60,000 nucleotides of DNA from Hydractinia symbiolongicarpus (GCF_029227915.1 NC_079887.1:6388001-6448000), one strand, 5' to 3'; counted from the first letter of the stretch, positions 1-11,779 are shown. A program made the numbers and translations. The notes: generated by a model from the sequence alone, not told the origin.

Positions 1-831
1 TGCTTTTATTACTTTTCAGAAACGCACGACTGAAATATAATGAATTAGAAAAGTTACATCATTTTTTTAAGTAAATAATGTTTCTAATAAAAGTTAAAAG
101 TTGTACCAGTAAAAGCATATTTTAATATAAGAAAATCTCTGCATAAGAGCTAGTTTATGTCAATAAAATATATACAGCATCAAGAAAACACTTTAAAGCA
201 TGGAAGATAAGAAACTCATTTAAGCAACAAAAGGTTGACATTGCAATTTGGGTAGCATAACTAATGCTTGGTGCTTGTTTTACAGAGGAAAAATTAAACA
301 GGGCGGCTAAATTGTAGAACCCTCCTGTTTAGTCACTGAGCAGTGAGCTTAATAATAATATGCATGTTTTATTTAAACTGGCAGCTGAATTGTTATTTTG
401 TGCCAAGGACGCCTGAAAAAGGATGACAGGGAGATATACCATGCGCGAAAATCTAAAGATATCTGCGATAGTCAACCGTTGTTTTATGGGTTGAAGGCTA
501 GTCCAATAGAACACCCTTTGAGACATGGTCTGCAGAAAATTTCTACAAATCTGAGCAATTTCAGACTAGTTCCATTGTTATGTGGTGTTGTATATATTCC
601 CAAGATCTTTTGTGCAAATCGACAGGCAAAATAAGAATGCGATAAGCCGAGACCAACCAGCCTGTTACAAACTATAATTTGGAGTAAAGGCATCTTAATT
701 TGATCTTAAAATTAGAATCTAGTTTTTGCATGCAGATTATAATTTACCTTATACATCAGTGAAAAAATGCTACTAGATACTTTTTAACCATAGCTTGACC
801 TGTCAGAGTGAACTGATAATTAGCCTTTAAC

Positions 832-905
832 TTTAGTTAGCCATTACAGGATAATTATACGATACATGCAGTAAAATGAGCTGCTTGTGCGGCTAATTAT
901 ACGGT
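832..905. repeat. Fragment related to the TIR seen at 33282/36955
   Basis: The stretch holds TTAGTTAGCC followed by ACAGGATAATTA. Similar words occur in the same order at the left end (33282 onward) and, inverted, at the right end (to 36955) of the element around the second LINE. It looks like a decayed terminal fragment of the same family. The similarity is short, so this is suggestive only. Confidence 0.35.
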
Positions 906-2265
906 AGAGATCTGATTTGCTTAAATTTCTGTACTTTTCTTCGATATCGATATTCTAATAGTCATCTACCTAGTTCCATAGATGTTATGCTTCAATAAAA
1001 AGCAAAAAAAGAACTAGAAACGACGACGGGTGAAAGATATTTATTTTTAAACTCATACCGGCTAATTAACTGTCTAAATGCAGACTTTGCTGGCACTGCA
1101 TGGCCTCAGCTCCATCACAAGAAATATGACGGCTGTTACTGTATAATTAGCCATATATATTTTGTATATATATACATATATATAATTAGCAGATTCAATT
1201 TATGAATGCTCTTGAAACGACAACGCTGATTTTATGAAAACATTGAAAAGACGTAGTCAGGCGTGAAAATAATGGAGAAGTCATACATTACAATATCGTC
1301 ATGTTAAAGAAAATTGTAGATATTTAAGCAAAAAAGATCTGCACCGTATTATAGTCGTTTAAGCGTGGACTAACTGTCCTGTCACATGCTAATTACCAGC
1401 TCTCCCTGAATGTTAACTTCTTCTTCTATAGTCTGGCCCATTTTATAATCTGTCGATTTTTCAGATTTTATGCACAAGCGTGGAAATTCCATCAAAACAT
1501 AAACATCGAAGCTCGTTCATGCAACTAGGATAAAATATTTTATTCTATTGCTGTGAAACAAACACAATAAATTATGATTATGAAAAAAACATCATAGCTA
1601 AAATTTGCAGGATTATTATTACAAAAGCTATATATGCTTCCCTTCTACTTTGTGGCTTCCTTTAGGTTGGTAAAAAACAACACAAGAAGTAACAATGGCT
1701 AGCCCAAAATGGACTCATACCAAACTAAATGGAAACTTGAGAGAAAAGCACAAAATAGCTAGCTAGCTGTCTGTATGTATAAATTACCATCTGACACTTA
1801 CTACGTAGCTGGTCTGCTATATACGTCCGTGATAGCCAAAATAATAAAAAACATTTTACTAAGATTTACATAGGTGTGATAATATAAAAAACATACGAAG
1901 CATTTACAAGACAAAAAGAGATCTTTTTCAAACCTGAGCCATGCAGCTTTAAAATGCCAGATTAAACATCAATTTTACTAACCGCGTCGGAGATACGCAT
2001 ATCCTGACTTAAATCCCAGAAGATCAGGATTTTTTTCGAGCTTTCAGCCAAAACAAGAAGCTGTGTGTTCCACAGCTAAAAATGGCGTATTAAAATAATG
2101 CATTCATTCTTATCATTAAATTTATTTTTCTTACTTATGGTAATAAATTAAAGTAATTCAATTAATTAAAGAAATAAATTAATTTTTAGAATTTATTTTA
2201 ATCAATAATAAGATTTGCAATTAAAAAAAACCCTGGTTTCTAAAAATCGCAGAAAGATCAAAGGA

Positions 2266-2630
2266 ATATCGGTAACCTTTTTGAACAGACAGACAGACAG
2301 ACGGAATACGGCTATTATTATGGATATATATATATCTATCCAAAACTTTTGCGCATCTTTATTTCTGGTCCTTGGAGAGTACTTAAATTACTAATAGGCT
2401 TTAGCTTTACTGATAACAGCTGTATTATATCTGTCTGTCAGCAAGAAAAATGTCGTGCAACGGGCACACAAAATAGTGTGTTGTTTAAAGACAGACAACC
2501 CCGTGGATTTATCCACGGGCCACTGACTAGTCTCTATAAAAATAGCTGTATCCTGTCTTTCTCTGCACGAAATGGTACTGCAAGTAGCGGACCACGTCTG
2601 TGTTTACTTCACTTTTTGGGATCTTAGAAA
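2266..2630. repeat. Dispersed repeat with CCCGTGG hairpin, copy 1
   Basis: Copy 1 contains the hairpin CCCGTGGATTTATCCACGGG (about 2501-2520), which has 9-bp perfect arms and a 2-nt loop. It is followed by GACTAGTCTCTATAAAAATAG and a run of GTCT words. Related copies lie at about 16661-16990, 17930-18005 and 23867-23925, each with ACTAGTCTCTTTAATA and/or CCGTATTCCGTCTGTCTG. The family is short and non-coding. Its class is unknown to me. Confidence 0.6.
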
Positions 2631-3500
2631 AATTTGCGACATAAAATGACCTAAAACCCATTAAAGTTTTTTGGCCAATTAAACCATGAGAGAAGTTGGT
2701 GAAAAACTTATTGTTATTCCTAATTTTTTATAGGTAAAATGGTCAGGTATTTGTACAAAGAACTGGAAACTAGTTACGCATCCTCCCTGCATTGTTGGGT
2801 TAAACAATAAAATTTGGATATAAAATTATTGCGTTATGGTTCTTTTACTCTTTAATAAATGGTGACCACACTAAATTAAATCTTGTTATCAAAATTATTA
2901 TCTTTTGGTTTTACTTTTTAAAGAAATTCTTTCGTAATATGACTATCCGTTTCTCATTAAAGTCCTTGCTCCTAAAAAAACCACAAATAAATACGCAACT
3001 AATTCTTATGCCTACGATTTTATTAACTTTGCAGAAAACATTTTTCAAATAGCATCAGGATAAATTAAACTACTGTGCGTTATGGTTTGGAGTGATTCTA
3101 TTTATTTAAGAAATTTCAGAAACTCTTTTTATTTGCTACCTAAAGACAATATACAACAAATTGTTTAAGAATTTATTACATATATTGACTTTAACTAAAA
3201 AACATTACAAGTGACAAATCACATTTTAAGTTTCTTACAAGATACTGAAGTTTCCTCGTGCACACAAATAGCGAGTAGCTTTTATTATTATAGAGATAAT
3301 AAATAGGTTTTCTTATCTCTTGATATTCTGATTCACGCATAGTGTCATTTCGACCACATTCTTACCATTACACGCAGCAGGGAGAGGTTTCTTATGAGCA
3401 CGATAACTAACTGAATCTGTCCCAAGAATTACATTTTGTAGCTTCCGAAGTTGTGTTTATGCTACCATTCATTGGAATACCAACTAGTGATACTAACTAC

Positions 3501-4027
3501 TACGTATCCCGTATCCCGCGACGAACTACGTCTCCCGTATCCCGCGACTAACTACGTATCCCGTATCCCGCGACTAACTACGTATCCCGTATCCCGCGAC
3601 TAACTACGTATCCCGTATCCCGCGACTAACTACGTATCCCGTATCCCGCGACTAACTACGTATCCCGTATCCCGCGACTAACTACGTATCCCGTATCCCG
3701 CGACTAACTACGTATCCCGTATCCCGCGACTAACTACGTATCCCGTATCCCGCGACTAACTACGTATCCCGTATCCCGCGACTAACTACGTATCCCGTAT
3801 CCCGCGACTAACTACGTATCCCGTATCCCGCGACTAACTACGTATCCCGTATCCCGCGACTAACTACGTATCCCGTATCCCGCGACTAACTACGTATCCC
3901 GTATCCCGCGACTAACTACGTATCCCGTATCCCGCGACTAACTACGTATCCCGTATCCCGCGACTAACTACGTATCCCGTATCCCGCGACTAACCACGTA
4001 TCCCGTATCCCGCGACGAACTACGTAT
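3501..4027. repeat. 26-bp satellite array, about 20 copies
   Basis: Tandem units of 26 bp, each reading TAACTACGTATCCCGTATCC then CGCGAC, run head to tail for about 527 bp. Most units are identical. The few variants (GAAC for TAAC, TCTCCC for TATCCC, CCACG for CTACG) cluster at the two ends of the array, the pattern expected of a homogenised tandem repeat. The unit is GC- and CpG-rich compared with its surroundings and carries the palindrome TACGTA. No reading frame in it resembles a protein. Confidence 0.95.
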
Positions 4028-4824
4028 TATTGTCCCAAATTGCAGTTGCAACGTCATCAACAAGGTTTCGCTCGCAAAGTCTTAAAAAAATGGCTTCTAG
4101 GGAGATTTAGGCAAGCACCGTAGTAGAAAATTGCATACCACTTGTTAACGAACTGGGCTATCACGATAGAACTAATTTATGAATATTTAATGATTAGCTG
4201 AAGTCGCTAACCTTTATCTTCTTTAGTCTTTGCTCTTCTGGGCTGGCGCGTTAACCAATACATTACTTTTTTATCACATCGGATGTATATTGAATTTCTT
4301 TAAGCAAAATGAATACAAAATACATCGATCTTCGTAGCACAACTTATTTATAACAACACTGTAACTTTAAAGAGGAAAGGCGTGCAGTCCGGTTACGTAT
4401 TCGCTTACCTCAGCATTTATAACATGCAGTGCAATTCCTGTGTGCAAAATAATAAAGCAATGACGATGAGAACAAAGTGTTAATATTTTTTTCAAAATAC
4501 TGAACACAAAGTTCAGGTTATTGACCGGGTGCATCAGTGTCTTAAATGTCTCAGCTTACCATCTCCTTACCAGCCAACGTGAGGCATAAACTAACCTTGC
4601 ATAGACGAAGTAAATCGCCGTACGTATCTAATTGCAAATCTATTATATATATTATTTAGATTTCAGAATATCAAATCTAACCAGGCTTGTCATGATTCAT
4701 TATTTCTCTACAATAGACATATTATTTAAACAATAGATCTATTGTTTTTTTAACCCAAAATCCCGGCTGGATATAAGTATAAAGCATATTCTTATAAAAG
4801 AGAAGGCGTATAGGTGTACACTAT
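4028..4824. other. Intergenic DNA, nothing recognised
   Basis: About 800 bp between the satellite and the first LTR element. I see no conserved coding segment or RNA gene. Words near 4670-4715 (CTAACCAGGCTTGTCATGAT) resemble the flank of the dispersed hairpin repeat at 16675. Confidence 0.6.
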
Positions 4825-6194
4825 TGTTACAATGAGATACTTCATCAGAAACTGTACATAACGTGAGTTAAAGCTGTCAAATAGCACAGTAATATAACAA
4901 CAGGACGCTAATCGCTTGAACGAACTCGTTAGCATCATTCGGTATGTTGTAAATAGTATATGATAGATGAGATTTAGTTAGATATAGAACGAGCTATACC
5001 GCGAACTGCTAGATCGAGCCTTCCGGCTCGGCCGATGTCAGCAGTGAGTGGTACGCTCTGGAGGCACTGCGTAGTTATTTTGGAAAGAACAGGGATTTGT
5101 CGCAATAAATATGGTGTTTTTCCTGTAAATATAATCATATGTAACAACAACAAAAAAGCACCTTTAACATTGGAGTTCACTGCCCGGATACGTTAACTGG
5201 TTTAGGTCTGTATAGACTAATGATAACCAGCCGGAATCTCCTGTTATGAATTGCTGAAGCTGAAAGACGAAATTTTGATGGTGGCAGCTAATGCTAAAAA
5301 AAGAAATAATGATGCGATAATATATGACTTTGTCGACCTTCACTGATCGTTAAGAAACGCGTTTTGGGCAATATTGAATAGTTAATACTTTTCGCCGTTC
5401 CGAGGCATATATCGGAGAATTAGCCGTCCCGAGGCAGATATCGGAGATTTAGCCGTCCCGAGGCAGATATCGGAGAATTAGCCGTCCCGAGGCAGATATC
5501 GGAGAATTAGCCGTCCCGAGGCAGATATCGGAGAACCAATTAACTATCCTATAGTGCTCAGAAATTATTTACTTGATGTTCAGTGATAACAATGACAAGA
5601 TACAAATATTATTGAAACGTTTCTTTGATATGAGGCTGGAATTAAAAATCGTGATGACAGAAAAGCTGATGATAAACGACATTGAAACATTTTCGTTAAA
5701 GAGAAAAAAATGAAGCCGTGATACATGGGGATATGAACCCGTAATGTGGTTAATGAGAAAAAGAATGTTGTACATAGACTTCAGATTTTGCGTGACGTAA
5801 ATGTTTTTTATTGGAGTCTGGGGACAGACTCTTGTGACAGAGAGGGTAATGTTACAATGAGATACTTCATCAGAAACTGTACATAACGTGAGTTAAAGCT
5901 GTCAAATAGCACAGTAATATAACAACAGGACGCTAATCGCTTGAACGAACTCGTTAGCATCATTCGGTATGTTGTAAATAGTATATGATAGATGAGATTT
6001 AGTTAGATATAGAACGAGCTATACCGCGAACTGCTAGATCGAGCCTTCCGGCTCGGCCGATGTCAGCAGTGAGTGGTACGCTCTGGAGGCACTGCGTAGT
6101 TATTTTGGAAAGAACAGGGATTTGTCGCAATAAATATGGTGTTTTTCCTGTAAATATAATCATATGTAACAACAACAAAAAAGCACCTTTAACA
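4825..6194 (+). mobile_element. Miniature non-autonomous LTR retroelement, copy 1
   Basis: Two visually identical 345-bp direct repeats (4825-5169 and 5850-6194) begin TGTTAC and end TTTAACA, so they have the TG...CA ends of LTRs. They flank a 680-bp interior without coding capacity. In the + orientation the interior starts, 1 nt after the LTR, with TGGAGTTCACTGCCCGG (primer-binding-site-like, TGG start). It ends with a purine-rich GACAGAGAGGGTAA just before the second LTR (polypurine-tract-like). An AATAAA lies inside each LTR (about 5105 and 6130). The interior carries a 5 x 29-bp tandem repeat. The structure matches a TRIM-type element of 1370 bp. Open frames of 65-70 aa in the LTRs recur only because the LTR recurs. 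There is no matching target duplication across this copy. Confidence 0.8.
5396..5540. repeat. 29-bp tandem repeat inside mini-LTR element, 5 copies
   Basis: Five head-to-tail units of 29 bp contain GCCGTCCCGAGGCAGATATC then GGAGAATTA. The first unit is diverged (GTTCCGAGGCATATATC) and the second has GAGATTTA. The same five units with the same unit-specific variants appear inverted at about 6882-7030. The two LTR elements are therefore copies of one another and did not gain the array independently. Confidence 0.9.
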
Positions 6195-6231
6195 CAGCCA
6201 CGGGTCAACCCATGCCATGTAAGGGAAATAA
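6195..6231. other. 37-bp spacer at the axis of the LTR-element palindrome
   Basis: This is the only unpaired sequence between the two inverted LTR elements. It starts CAGCC next to copy 1 and ends GGGAAATAA next to copy 2. Neither element is flanked by identical short repeats on its own two sides. The end bases match the outer flanks in a crossed way, as discussed in the findings. Confidence 0.8.
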
Positions 6232-7598
6232 TGTTAAAGGTGCTTTTTTGTTGTTACATATGATTATATTTACAGGAAAAACACCATATTTATTGCGACA
6301 AATCCCTGTTCTTTCCAAAATAACTACGCAGTGCCTCCAGAGCGTACCACTCACTGCTGACATCGGCCGAGCCGGAAGGCTCGATCTAGCAGTTCGCGGT
6401 ATAGCTCGTTCTATATCTAACTAAATCTCATCTATCATATACTATTTACAACATACCGAATGATGCTAACGAGTTCGTTCAAGCGATTAGCGTCCTGTTG
6501 TTATATTACTGTGCTATTTGACAGCTTTAACTCACGTTATGTACAGTTTCTGATGAAGTATCTCATTGTAACATTACCCTCTCTGTCACAAGAGTCTGTC
6601 CCCAGACTCCAATAAAAAACATTTACGTCACGCAAAATCTGAAGTCTATGTACAACATTCTTTTTCTCATTAACCACATTACGGGTTCATATCCCCATGT
6701 ATCACGGCTTCATTTTTTTCTCTTTAACGAAAATGTTTCAATGTCGTTTATCATCAGCTTTTCTGTCATCACGATTTTTAAGTCCAGCCTCATATCAAAG
6801 AAACGTTTCAATAATATTTGTATCTTGTCATTGTTATCACTGAACATCAAGTAAATAATTTCTGAGCACTATAGGATAGTTAATTGGTTCTCCGATATCT
6901 GCCTCGGGACGGCTAATTCTCCGATATCTGCCTCGGGACGGCTAATTCTCCGATATCTGCCTCGGGACGGCTAAATCTCCGATATCTGCCTCGGGACGGC
7001 TAATTCTCCGATATATGCCTTGGAACGGCGAAAAGTATTAACTATTCAATATTACCCAAAACACGTTTCTTAACGATCAGTGAAGGTCGACAAAGTCATA
7101 TATTATCGCATCATTATTTCTTTTTTTAGCATTAGCTGCCACCATCAAAATTTCGTCTTTCAGCTTCAGCAATTCATAACAGGAGATTCCGGCTGGTTAT
7201 CATTAGTCTATACAGACCTAAACCAGTTAACGTATCCGGGCAGTGAACTCCAATGTTAAAGGTGCTTTTTTGTTGTTGTTACATATGATTATATTTACAG
7301 GAAAAACACCATATTTATTGCGACAAATCCCTGTTCTTTCCAAAATAACTACGCAGTGCCTCCAGAGCGTACCACTCACTGCTGACATCGGCCGAGCCGG
7401 AAGGCTCGATCTAGCAGTTCGCGGTATAGCTCGTTCTATATCTAACTAAATCTCATCTATCATATACTATTTACAACATACCGAATGATGCTAACGAGTT
7501 CGTTCAAGCGATTAGCGTCCTGTTGTTATATTACTGTGCTATTTGACAGCTTTAACTCACGTTATGTACAGTTTCTGATGAAGTATCTCATTGTAACA
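6232..7598 (-). mobile_element. Miniature non-autonomous LTR retroelement, copy 2 (inverted)
   Basis: This is the reverse-complement copy of the element at 4825-6194. Its LTRs are 6232-6573 (342 bp, one GTT missing) and 7254-7598 (345 bp). The interior holds the same five 29-bp units. By eye the two copies differ by about three substitutions and the one 3-bp indel over 1.37 kb. Together they form a palindrome of about 2.77 kb. It has no coding capacity and needs proteins from another element to move. The right LTR abuts a SINE-like segment. Confidence 0.8.
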
Positions 7599-7611
7599 GC
7601 TGTGATAAAGA

Positions 7612-7710
7612 CACATTCTAAACATGCCCGCGCTATGCACACAACCATGGACCTTATGATTACACAGCGAACGCCATAACCACACGGCCACGCGCTACTA
7701 ACTCTTAAAA
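7612..7710 (-). repeat. tRNA-derived SINE head (Thr-like)
   Basis: Read on the minus strand, this segment has an A-box-like TGGCCGTGTGGTTATGG, then GCGTTCGCTGTGTAATCATA, where the anticodon arm would be, then GGTCCATGGTTGTGTGCA, a decayed B box (normal GGTTCGAATCC). The layout is that of a tRNA-Thr-type SINE promoter. The B box has lost its consensus, so it is unlikely to be a working tRNA gene. It starts about 15 bp beyond the end of mini-LTR copy 2. Confidence 0.55.
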
Positions 7711-8417
7711 TAAAACCAACAAAAATAATATTAGCATATGTTTTAAAAATCACCAAAATGTGAAAAAAATCCACTAAAAGATATTAATTTAAAGTTTGTT
7801 TCTCCATAATATATTTTTGAGAATATAGTGAGCTTCATAAATTAATTCTAACCATGCTGTGCTTATAGTGACGATTGCACAATGCGCTTCATGTCTCTGG
7901 TTAGCCTACTATATTTTTCGCGACTTTATTGTGATCGCTCGCGTATGGTAAACAAATCACAAGCCCTGAATTTTATCAATTAAAAATCATAAATTGTTTG
8001 CAGCTTGCTAAAGAAGTAAGATGAAATGATCAGAGCTAGCTATGGTTACAGTAGCAATTTTAAAAGTTATAGTTTTTAGTTTGCACGTCCCTTTTTGTTG
8101 GCCTTTGTCTTTTGTTTTCCGATTTCCAAGAATGTAATTTCAAGTAAATAAATGTACAAAAATGTTAATAAACGTCATGTAATAAATAAAAGTAATAAAA
8201 TTATTTATATATTATATAAAAACGAGTTAAAAAATTTTTCGTGAAGATGATGTAGACTAAAAAGATTCGAGAAGGAGATAGCTGCGAGAACGAAAAAGAG
8301 AGGACTGTTGGGGACTTGATGCCTAATGTGTGCCAGCTATTAGAACAAACAAACAACAAAAATAAATATTGAAACAACAAACAATATAAAAAACAATATA
8401 ATAACTAAAACAGATTG
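7711..8417. other. AT-rich DNA, likely 3' flank/UTR of the RT-nuclease element
   Basis: About 700 bp with no recognisable protein. The part next to 8417 (AACAAACAAACAACAAAAATAAATATTG and similar runs) could be the 3' untranslated tail of the retroelement whose coding part ends at 8418. I cannot place the element's end. Confidence 0.4.
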
Positions 8418-11152
8418 TCAAAGCCTGGCTTCGTCACATGCGAAGCTGAAGTCATCAGCTGGCTCCACGTTAACCTTCACAGAACGACTACCCCTCAGAC
8501 ACAACAAAGCAGAACGCATTATTACAAAACTTAATTTACATCTTATCCATGACATTATTCGTTCATACTTTTGTCCCGTCTTGTTAGCAATCTTTTCAGC
8601 GAGATGTTTGTGAAATATGGTACCTTCTTGACTCATACCTCCATTAATGGAAAAAACAAGTGGAGCCATGTTCAAGGTTGATGACGCGGTCGTTATATTT
8701 CCTCTTCTTTTCGCTCTCGTGATTCCTATATATTGCTGCTACTGGAATGTTCGCTTGTGAATTGGAGTTGACATTGGTATTTCGAACGTCGAAATAAGCG
8801 GATTGTCCCGGACGCCAAAAACCGCGAGCTCGTATATCTAGTCGGGCTTCATCATTTTCAACGGGTTGTAGTTTCGGTTCAATTTCAACGTCATTGCATG
8901 CCATTTTAAGAAGGTTTGCCTCAAAATCTCTTACGTTGTCGTGACAAATAGAAACAAATCCTCCCTTTTTGCAGTTCATGGCATGATTCGTATCGAATGG
9001 TTGTCCACATGCACACTTTGATGGTAAGTTCTTGACTTTGCGATTATATCTTAAAGCCAATGCATCACGGAATTCGTCCTTTGATAAATCAAATCCTTGG
9101 TCTTTCAGGGGGAGGACAGTAAGCCAACTTGATGCGCCTTTTTCGCAATTCTGAGAAAGAACTCTTGACAATTTATTATCAAGTTCACTGATTACATTCT
9201 CACGTTCTTGTCTCTGTAAGGCTGTGACTAATTCCGTTCTGTCATGGCGAACTTGTCTTATAGTTTCTTTTGAAGGGATGTCGTTACCTTGAGATACAAT
9301 CACTTCAACAAGGGGTGCAGATATGGCCAATGATGAACTACAATCAATTTTCGCTTTTTGAGTCAACACAGGTATGCCCATTCCGCCATCTCGAATTGGT
9401 AATTTGAACAGTTTACGATCAGTTTCAGATATGGTCTCTCCAAACAAAGCAGGCAGGAATTCGTCCTCAATGACTTTATCAAGTGGTGTGAGGAAATCCT
9501 CCATATTTGGAATAGTTCTCATAAAGTAATTGAATTTATGCATTTCGCCATGAGTATAAGCAGCAAATGCGGCTTGTGGTTCGCTAATTGCGATCTCAGC
9601 TAATTTTCTCATTTCATTGCACCACTGATCCACTTTTTCCGTTGCATACTGCTTTTTATAATCTGCACTACCAATTACAGCTCCTAAGTGACGTTTTCCA
9701 TCTATTGTGTATTTAATAGAGGAGCCACTAAATTCTTTTTTGGCAAGTTCGAGTACCCTATCGTCCTTCGCTATTAACCACGATTTCGATTCATTAACAT
9801 GGTATCCGTATTTGCGTCCTTCAGATATCACTAAGTTCCACCATCGGAGTAAACCGTTCACAGTGCCAACACCTGTAGCATCGTCCGCCAACCAGACCTG
9901 CTTTACGGAAGCGATAGATCTCAATCGATCCTGTATAATAACGGTACTGATCGCGTAAAAGGACATAGCAAGATTGTCTCCCTGAGTTGTGCCTTCTTGT
10001 GATAATAACTCAGTTTCATTTCGTACAATAAGTCTCGATGCCTTTCTGTAGGTATTGATTAGTATCGTGGCAAAGTGTGGACAAGTATATTGTACATTAT
10101 GAAGTGCAACATTTCGGTTTAGTGTGTTGAACGCATTACTCGCATCTACCAGTATGACAGCCTCGCATTGTTCAGTCTTGAAAATAGTTCTCATCGCATG
10201 AATAGCAGCTTCGGCGCCACTTTCGACACCTGTGGCGACTTGAAGTGGACCTGCGGCTATTTGTATGTCTTTTTTGAGAGCCCATTATACGGCGCAATGT
10301 CTCACCAACTCCAATGGGTCTGACACCAGGGTTTTTGTTCAACGGGATTAAATTACATGCGACAAGAGAATCGATTGTATTAGGGTCTACAATTGTGGTA
10401 GCTAATTTTCGAGTCAGAGTTGCGATTTGTTCTAGAAGCTCTTTTCCTTCCTGTTTGAACTTGTTGTTAACCAGCATATTTTTAAATTGGTCGGCATCCA
10501 TCTTTGAAGGTCCTGCTGCACCTCGTGTTTGCTTTGCAGCTATTCTTATGAGGTCTTCGTTGATGTTGTCGAAGTATGAATCTTGCAGCTGATTTAATGG
10601 TCCTTGTAATAAACTATTTGGTAGTATAGTAGCTGGAGACGGATGTTTTGCTCGAAGTTCTCTTATTGTCTCGTCATCAGCAGGTAACACGCCAGAGTCA
10701 TTATTTTCAGATAGAAATTTTATGGCTGCGCTGACCTTTCCCTCCATCATAAGCTTTGCAAAAATTTGGGAAACGTCTGCTTCGGTTCTCATTTTACTAC
10801 TTCCAAGTCTTTTCTGAATGGTTCGTCCCTCTTTTAACAGTAGTGTAATATTTCCTCCTCTCCAGAGTTGTAAACGTTCGTCTAATTTTGCAGCGTGTTC
10901 TTTCGCTTTACTTTGTCTGGAGGGTTTTTGAAGAAGCAGACTAGGCAAGACCATGAACGTTTTAATGGAAACGGGTTTTAACTTCGTGTCTCTGTTAAAT
11001 TGGTCTAGCCAATAGGACAATTCGCGTATGAAAACCTTCCCAGCTTTTCCAGACGGGAGCATGAAAAGATTTTTACGCCATTTAATGATCTCGTTATATG
11101 CGTTATTTAGGTGAGTTTCATAAACGACTGCTGGTATACCCTTTGTCTTTTG
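8418..11152 (-). mobile_element. Decayed retroelement: reverse transcriptase plus restriction-like nuclease
   Basis: Three consecutive minus-strand frames belong to one protein. The first (11062-10172, open upstream to an in-frame stop near 11150) has LNNAYNEIIKW and ends with the RT finger motif NPGVRPIGVGETLRRI. The second (10194-8644) carries RT motif A (VDASNAFNTLNR), motif B (QEGTTQGDNLAMSFYAIS) and the catalytic LADDAT. It then has a zinc-binding CACGQPF...HAMNC and a PD-(D/E)XK-like block (RLDIRARGFWRPGQ, then YFDVR). The third (8675-8418) has the conserved tail APLVFSINGGM and LLCLRGSRS. Frames change near 10280 and near 8670, so at least two indels have broken it. The combination of RT with a C-terminal nuclease suggests a retroelement that uses a restriction-like endonuclease. 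I do not assign a named clade. Confidence 0.75.
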
Positions 11153-11779
11153 TTAACCTTTCTGTTTTAAAAGTTTTTTTGTTTTTGTAAAATTTGTTTT
11201 TAAATGGTTTAACTACATATTAAATAAAAATATATTATCAGTCTTTTTCACTATGTGAAAAATGACCTTGCTAACGTCAGCAATAATTAGCACATTTTAC
11301 GAATTTGGACTTTACTAAATAATCTCCTGGTCTCTGGATTACTTCTGTTAGCTTCACCCAAGTATATTCAATATTTAACATAGATTTTTGGGAAAGGAAG
11401 AGCTCAAAACGAAATTCATTGTTGTTTTGCCCGGTGGTTATGCTGGCTGGCTATGTATTCACATCATTCTAAAAACATGACCAGTGTAAAAAATGTAAAT
11501 AGATCGTTTCTGCTTAGTTAGGCGTAATGTTCTTTTAAAAAAAATCTATTTTTTAACCGGATGCGGGTTAAGACCCGAAACAGGCAAACGATGTGACAAT
11601 TTCGTGAGGAATGCTCAAAGAAGTATACCCTTTTTAGGGGTAACGCTCTTTCATTTTCGGTTTAAGTAAAAAGAAAAGCAAAAGCCTATTGTCACCCCTT
11701 TTGAGCTAAACCAGTCACCAAAACAATTTAATTTGTAAAAATACTTTACAACTTCGATTAAAATAAAACACAGGCTACA
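11153..11779. other. Intergenic DNA, nothing recognised
   Basis: About 630 bp with no conserved frame on either strand and no RNA gene visible. It separates the truncated end of the RT-nuclease element from the 51-bp minisatellite. Confidence 0.6.

Larger units (their letters stand above)
1..3500. other. AT-rich intergenic DNA without a recognised gene
   Basis: No reading frame here looks like a conserved protein on either strand. Contents I can name are an AT-rich hairpin-like TATA run near 1150-1195, a fragment near 832-905 resembling the TIR found at 33282 and 36955, and one copy of a dispersed hairpin repeat at about 2266-2630. Short open frames (for example 398-634) have no recognisable motif and I do not call them genes. 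Confidence 0.6.

Noticed and set aside
3501-4027. CRISPR-like array
   Set aside because: The 26-bp units are contiguous with no unique spacers, and the DNA is eukaryotic; this is a satellite.
6548-6575. CTGATGA suggesting a hammerhead ribozyme core
   Set aside because: No stem II followed by GAAA is present at the right spacing, so the core is incomplete.
4974-7449. Four copies of a 68-70 aa frame (KGAFLLLLHMIIFTGKT...)
   Set aside because: They lie inside the four LTR copies and are repeated only because the LTR is; the frame has no start context or domain and would cross the LTR end.
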